NCBI RefSeq assembly: GCF_014193425.1
Contig: NZ_JACHZG010000001.1
Span: 1,860,001-1,924,000, forward strand
Origin: Microlunatus antarcticus
Lineage (GTDB): Bacteria > Actinomycetota > Actinomycetes > Propionibacteriales > Propionibacteriaceae
Reading direction: 5' to 3'
Length of the DNA stretch: 64,000 nt
Made by a program: the position numbers and the translations under genes. Of this stretch, positions 60,136-64,000 are shown piece by piece. Numbering within the stretch: the stretch's first letter is position 1; every line of letters begins with the position of its first letter. Under the pieces are notes generated by a model. It searched no databases, had not been told where the DNA came from, and worked only from the letters and a program-made list of their open reading frames with translations.

Positions 60136-61291
60136 CTCTCCTCGACGTGGCCGTAGCGCCAGATCACCAGGGCGGCGACCCACACCACGACGAACAGCCC
60201 GACGACGGCGTAGCCCGCGTCGTCGAGGGGGATCGCGGCGATCGCGGCCAGCGGACCCCGCTCGATGCCGACCTGCTCCGCGAGGACCCCGACCAGCTCG
60301 ACGGTGCCGATGACCAGGGCCACGGCCACCGAGATCGAGGTGATCGTCAGGTTGTAGTAGACCTTCCGCACCGGGCGGCGGGTGGCCCAGCCGTACGCCC
60401 CGGTCATCAGCACGCCGTCGGCCGTGTCCATCAGGCACATGCCCGCCGCGAACAGCACCGGGAGCACGAGGATCGCGTAGAACGGCAGCTCGAAGGCCGC
60501 GGCACCGCCGGCGAGCACGAGCAGGCCGACCTCGGTCGCGGTGTCGAAGCCGAGGCCGAAGAGCACGCCGACCGGGTAGATGTGCCACGGCTTGCGCACG
60601 GCCCGGGTCAGCCCGCCGAGGAGGCGGTTCATGAACCCGCGGCGGGCGAGCTGGGCCTCCAGCTCCTGCTCGTCGAAGTCGCCGTGGCGCATCCGGCGGA
60701 ACACCCGGACGATCCCGACCAGCACGACGAGGTTGGCGATCCCCAGCACCCACAGGAACAGCCCCGACACGGACGCGCCGACCACCCCGGCGACCGAGCG
60801 GAGCGCCGAGCCGTCGTCCTGGACCTGCCCGGCCAGGGCCTTGACGCCGAGCGAGAGCCCGAACGCGAGGGCGAAGACGATCGTCGAGTGCCCGAGGGAG
60901 AACCAGAAGCCCACCGACAGCGGGAGCCGGCCCGTGCCGCTCACCGAGCGGTCGCCGAGGAGCTTGCGGGTGGTGTTGTCCACCGCCGCGATGTGGTCGG
61001 CGTCGAAGGCGTGCCGCAGCCCGAAGGTGTACGCGAGGACGCCGACCCCGACGCCGAACACCGGCGTGGCGCCGCCGAGCTGGTGGTGCGCCGGCACGAC
61101 GAGCCCCAGCAGGATCCCGAAGCCGGCCACGTGGAGCGCGACGACGACGACGGCCATGCCGACCAGCGAGCGGCGGTCGGCCCGGTCCAGCCCGCCCAGG
61201 AACGTCGACAGACGGTTCCCAGGGACGGTGGTGGCCTGGGTGGAGCCGGTCACAGGTGTCTTCTCCTCACGACGGGGTCGCCGGGACGACG

Positions 61292-62035
61292 TTAGTGCAC
61301 CCCGCCGGAAGGCCCGCCGATCCGGCGGCGGACGACCGTGACGTCCGGACCCAGGTGCGCGAGGTGCCCGGCCAGCTCGTTCCCGGCCGCGTCGAGCTGG
61401 TCGTCGGTGAGCGGGTGTAGGGCGTCGAGGACGAACAGCGCCGTCGTGGTGGAGGGCCGGAGCGCGGTCCGTGGGGCCTGGCGCCAGTTCCAGCGGCGGC
61501 ACGTGACCGCGGCGTCGTCGCGCCACACCACCTCGCCGACCTCGGGGTGCTCCACCGTCTCGACCCCGTCGGCCGTGGTGGGAAAGGGCTCGGTGCCGTC
61601 CGCCCGGACCAGCCGGGGCGGGCCCTCGTACGCCCGCACGTCCTCGCCGCCGAGCGGCACCTGGTGGATCACCGAGATCGCGTTGTAGACGTCGGTCAGC
61701 CGGTTCACCCGCGGCAGCCCGGAACCGGCCCGGCGCAGGAGCGCCTCCAGGCTGTTGCGCGTCCGCTGCGGCTTGGCGCCGAACGCGCGGTAGGCCTCCC
61801 GCCACGCGGCCACGTGGGGGAGGTCCTCGACCGGACGTCCCGCGAGCGCCCGGGCGGCGGCGGCCTCGGCGCGGACGAGCAGCGCCTCGCCGAGCGGGTC
61901 GGTCGCGGCGCCGGCCGCCTCGGGCTCCAGACCGTCGACGGCCAGCAGCAGCGCGCGGTAGTCGGGCCGGAGCGCCACGACGGTCTCGTCGATCGTCGCC
62001 CCGTTCAGGAACGCGGTCAGCTCGGTCGGGCTCAT
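61292..62035 (-). CDS. B3/B4 tRNA-binding-domain protein
   Basis: A 247-residue protein with the B3/4 fold found in the beta chain of phenylalanyl-tRNA synthetase, here standing alone. Core motifs are AWREAYRAFGAKPQRTRNSL, EALLRR, RLTDVYNAISVIHQVPLGGE and VVWRDDAAVTCRRWNWRQ. Such proteins may edit mischarged tRNA or bind metabolites. AGGAGG lies four bases before the ATG. It diverges from a MarR gene, which may regulate it. Confidence 0.9.
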   Translation of the reverse strand: MSPTELTAFLNGATIDETVVALRPDYRALLLAVDGLEPEAAGAATDPLGEALLVRAEAAAARALAGRPVEDLPHVAAWREAYRAFGAKPQRTRNSLEALLRRAGSGLPRVNRLTDVYNAISVIHQVPLGGEDVRAYEGPPRLVRADGTEPFPTTADGVETVEHPEVGEVVWRDDAAVTCRRWNWRQAPRTALRPSTTTALFVLDALHPLTDDQLDAAGNELAGHLAHLGPDVTVVRRRIGGPSGGVH

Positions 62036-62140
62036 ATGGCCTCCTTCTTCCGGTGAGTGCGGCTGATTTCCGACGGGATCGCTGCCCTCATGGACATCGC
62101 AGCCCATCTGAGTGCAATGTCACAACTCCGACAAACCTGG

Positions 62141-62157
62141 CGTTTTCCTGAGAAACG
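62141..62157. promoter_or_regulatory. candidate MarR operator in a divergent promoter region
   Basis: The sequence cgttttcctgagaaacg is a near-palindrome (cgttt / aaacg) in the lower-GC gap between the B3/4 and MarR genes (62036-62231). On the minus strand TTGTCG and TCAGAT are spaced 17 bases apart at 62135-62107 and may be the promoter of the B3/4 gene. Confidence 0.4.
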
Positions 62158-62231
62158 AACTCGATCTGTGTGATTCTGTCTTCAACGACCGTACGAGGTC
62201 GGTCCCCGAACACCCGAGGGAAGGAGTCCCG

Positions 62232-62747
62232 ATGCTGTATCCCACCGACGAACGAGCCGCTGACCAACGCTCCGTCGACGACCTGCTGCCGACTTCCCCC
62301 GACGGCGACGGTCTCGCCGCGCTGGACGCCGACGCGATGGCCGAGGCCGTCCGCAACCTCCGCGCCCTCATCATGGCCGGTGAGCGCTACCGCCTGACGG
62401 CGGCCGGCTCCGTCGGTCTCGGCGCGACGGAGAGCTCCGCGATCTCCTACCTCGCGGTGCACGGGGATCGTGGTCAGTCCGAGCTCGCGCGCGACCTCAA
62501 TCTCACCAGCAGCGCAGCCACCGCGCTCGTGGACCGGCTCGAGCGGCACGGCGCGGCCCAGCGGGTCCGGCACCCCACCGACCGACGCCGCACGACGATC
62601 CGGCTGACCGTCCGCGGGGAGGAGCTGGCCGCCGCGGCCCAGCGTTCGCTGATCGCCAGCCTCGAGCTGGTCGCGTCGGCCGACCTGCCGCTCTTCTCCG
62701 GCTGGCTGCGCGTCGTCGCCGCCGACCTGGACGCGCGCACTCGCTGA
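62232..62747 (+). CDS. MarR-family transcriptional regulator
   Basis: A 171-residue winged-helix regulator. The DNA-binding part has ATESSAISYLAVHGDRGQSE, LARDLNLTSSAATALVDRLE, and the wing RHPTDRRRTTIRLT. An N-terminal extension of about 35 residues is acidic. AAGGAG lies six bases before the ATG. The ligand is unknown. It is divergent from the B3/4-domain gene and likely controls itself and that gene. Confidence 0.92.
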   Translation: MLYPTDERAADQRSVDDLLPTSPDGDGLAALDADAMAEAVRNLRALIMAGERYRLTAAGSVGLGATESSAISYLAVHGDRGQSELARDLNLTSSAATALVDRLERHGAAQRVRHPTDRRRTTIRLTVRGEELAAAAQRSLIASLELVASADLPLFSGWLRVVAADLDARTR

Positions 62748-62756
62748 AGTTCCGGC

Positions 62757-63755
62757 TCAGCCGGGGCCGGGCAGGGCGACGGTGACGAGGAGCCCGCGGT
62801 GGTCGGTGCCGGGCACGGTCACCGCCCGCGCGCTCGTCGTGCGTACGCCGCCGCCGACGTAGACGTGGTCGATGTCGATCAGGGGCGGGACCCGCGTCGA
62901 GCCGGCCGGGTAGGTCGGCACCCAACCGGCACCGGCCTCGTCGACCGCCGACGCCCAGCCGTCCTCGACGAGGGCGCGCTGCGTCGGGTGCGAGGCGACG
63001 GCGTTGAAGTCCCCGGCGAGCACCCGGGGGCCGGACGTCGGCAGCGCGGCCCGGAGGTCCTCCTGCTCGCCCAGCCACCCCGTCCCGCCCAGGCGTGGTC
63101 GGCCCGGGTGGACCGCGACGACGGTGAGCGGTGACGCCGTCCCGGGCACGGCGACCGAGCAGACCCGGCTCTGGTTGGCCAGGTCGGCCGAGAGCGGCAC
63201 CGCCCGGGTGACCGGGAACCTCGACAGGACGGCCGTGCCCGCCGCGCCCCCGGAGGGGAGCCGCCCGGCGCAGCGGTGGGGGAGCCGGTCGGTCATCCCG
63301 AGGCCGGCGAGCGCCCGCAGCTGAGGGGCGGTCGCCTCGGTCAGCACGACGACGTCGGCCGTCCGCGCCGCGTCGACGAGGCCCTTCGGGTCCGCCTGGC
63401 CCAGCCGGCTGTTGAGCGCCAGCACGGTGAGCGTCGTCCCGGAGACCGGCGGGGGTCCCGCGACCCAGCGCGGGGCCAGGAGCAGGCCCTGCGCCAGGAC
63501 GGCCAGCCCGCACAGCGCCACGAGCACGACCCCTGCACGTCGGCGCCGGAGGACCAGCGCGACGCCCGCCACCACGAGGGCCAGGAACGCGCCCGGCGCG
63601 GCGAGGTCGGTGAAGGCGGTCGCCATCGCCCAGGTGTCGTCGGCGAGGGGGAGCACCCCGTACGGGACGTAGCGGCTCACGAGCAGCGCGACGGAGGCGA
63701 CGAGCAGCAGCGTCGCCACGACGCCCAGCGCCGTGGAGACCCGGTTCGTGATCAT
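62757..63755 (-). CDS. membrane-anchored endonuclease/exonuclease/phosphatase family protein
   Basis: A 332-residue protein with three transmembrane helices in the first 105 residues and an outside EEP domain. EEP motifs are LTVLALNSRLGQADPKGLVD, VVVLTEATAPQ (metal Glu), VLAGDFNAVASHP and the final GTDHRGLLVTV. Relatives hydrolyse phosphodiesters in lipids or nucleic acids. ATG 63755 is used; a GTG at 63791 is also in frame. It converges on the MarR gene. Confidence 0.88.
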   Translation of the reverse strand: MITNRVSTALGVVATLLLVASVALLVSRYVPYGVLPLADDTWAMATAFTDLAAPGAFLALVVAGVALVLRRRRAGVVLVALCGLAVLAQGLLLAPRWVAGPPPVSGTTLTVLALNSRLGQADPKGLVDAARTADVVVLTEATAPQLRALAGLGMTDRLPHRCAGRLPSGGAAGTAVLSRFPVTRAVPLSADLANQSRVCSVAVPGTASPLTVVAVHPGRPRLGGTGWLGEQEDLRAALPTSGPRVLAGDFNAVASHPTQRALVEDGWASAVDEAGAGWVPTYPAGSTRVPPLIDIDHVYVGGGVRTTSARAVTVPGTDHRGLLVTVALPGPG

Positions 63756-63834
63756 GGCGACGACGCTAGGAGAGCCCCGAGCCGTCCGCACCGGTCCACG
63801 GTCGCGACCGGGTCAGACCGTGGGCCCGGGCGGC

Positions 63835-64000
63835 TCAGGCCGGCGCGTGGCGCGAGGTCGCGTCCTCGACCTCGCCGACGAGGACCTCGATCACGTCCTC
63901 GAGGAAGAGCACGCCCGTCGTGACGCCGTCGTCGTCGACCGAGCGGACGAGGTGCAGGCCGTCGCGCCGCATGCCCGCCAGCGCGTCCTCGAGGTCGGCG
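63835..64000 (-). CDS. C-terminal part of a CBS-domain protein (CorC/HlyC-like, partial)
   Basis: The window ends inside this gene. The 54 visible C-terminal residues include HLVRSVDDDGVTTGVLFLED, then VIEVLVGEVEDATSRHAP. This is the end of the second CBS domain in CNNM/HlyC-CorC type membrane proteins, which take part in metal-ion transport. The transmembrane part would lie beyond the window. Confidence 0.75.
   Translation of the reverse strand, partial: ADLEDALAGMRRDGLHLVRSVDDDGVTTGVLFLEDVIEVLVGEVEDATSRHAPA

Overview
The window is one contig of a very high-GC actinobacterium. GTG and TTG starts are common, genes are packed with 1 to 8 base overlaps, and the gene content is typical of Actinomycetota: a phosphatidylinositol-mannoside pathway, GarA, DUF881 and small-basic-protein genes, and UdgX. 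The block order thrS-HIT-pgsA-acyltransferase-pimA followed directly by DUF881-sbp-DUF881-gcvH-garA-merR-DUF151-merR-gcvP suggests Propionibacteriales (Nocardioidaceae or Propionibacteriaceae). That placement is an inference. No rRNA, CRISPR array or complete insertion sequence was seen.

Layout. (1) 0-8.5 kb: the tail of a probable sugar transporter, a GH3 glycosidase, a teichoic-acid-type glycerophosphotransferase, a SWIM/SNF2 ATPase and a GH29 alpha-fucosidase. (2) 8.4-11 kb: a small defence-like pocket with a MazF-type toxin and its antitoxin, a 300-base structured non-coding stretch, a retron-type reverse transcriptase and a small Cys/His-rich protein. (3) 11-12.5 kb: four tRNA genes (Val-GAC, Cys, Gly, Val-CAC) around a class IV aminotransferase. 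(4) 12.5-26.8 kb: the core block. It holds thrS, phosphatidylinositol phosphate and PIM synthesis, the DUF881/Sbp membrane genes, gcvH, garA, two MerR regulators, a DUF151 protein, and gcvP behind a glycine riboswitch. (5) 27-30 kb: an alpha/beta hydrolase and a class A penicillin-binding protein.

(6) 29.9-37.5 kb, minus strand: eight tightly coupled genes form a complete Nit1C (MSMEG_0565-0572 / sll0783-0787) type cluster: a DsrE-like protein, a radical SAM enzyme, a GNAT domain fused to an AIR-synthase-like domain, a nitrilase with an intact Glu-Lys-Cys triad, a small conserved protein, a flavin oxidoreductase, a second nitrilase homologue that has lost both its catalytic Glu and Cys, and a glycosyltransferase. 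Such clusters are linked to nitrogen starvation and, in some bacteria, to cyanide utilisation. A leader hairpin and a GlnR-like half-site precede it. A lower-GC patch with hypothetical genes and a pterin carbinolamine dehydratase follow.

(7) 39-50 kb: an ArsB/IT-superfamily transporter, PPi-dependent phosphofructokinase, UdgX, a MacAB-like efflux operon, an SDR enzyme, a large inverted repeat and an aldo/keto reductase. (8) 50-64 kb: an enolase-superfamily enzyme, a GT-C membrane glycosyltransferase, a drug-resistance type UvrA paralogue, katG behind a strong hairpin, a nickel/cobalt transporter, a B3/4-domain protein with a divergent MarR regulator, a membrane EEP-family phosphatase, and the end of a CBS-domain protein.

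The two most interesting items are the Nit1C-type operon with its apparent pseudo-nitrilase and GNAT-AIRS fusion, and the retron-type RT beside a toxin-antitoxin pair. All calls come from reading the sequence alone; no database search was run.
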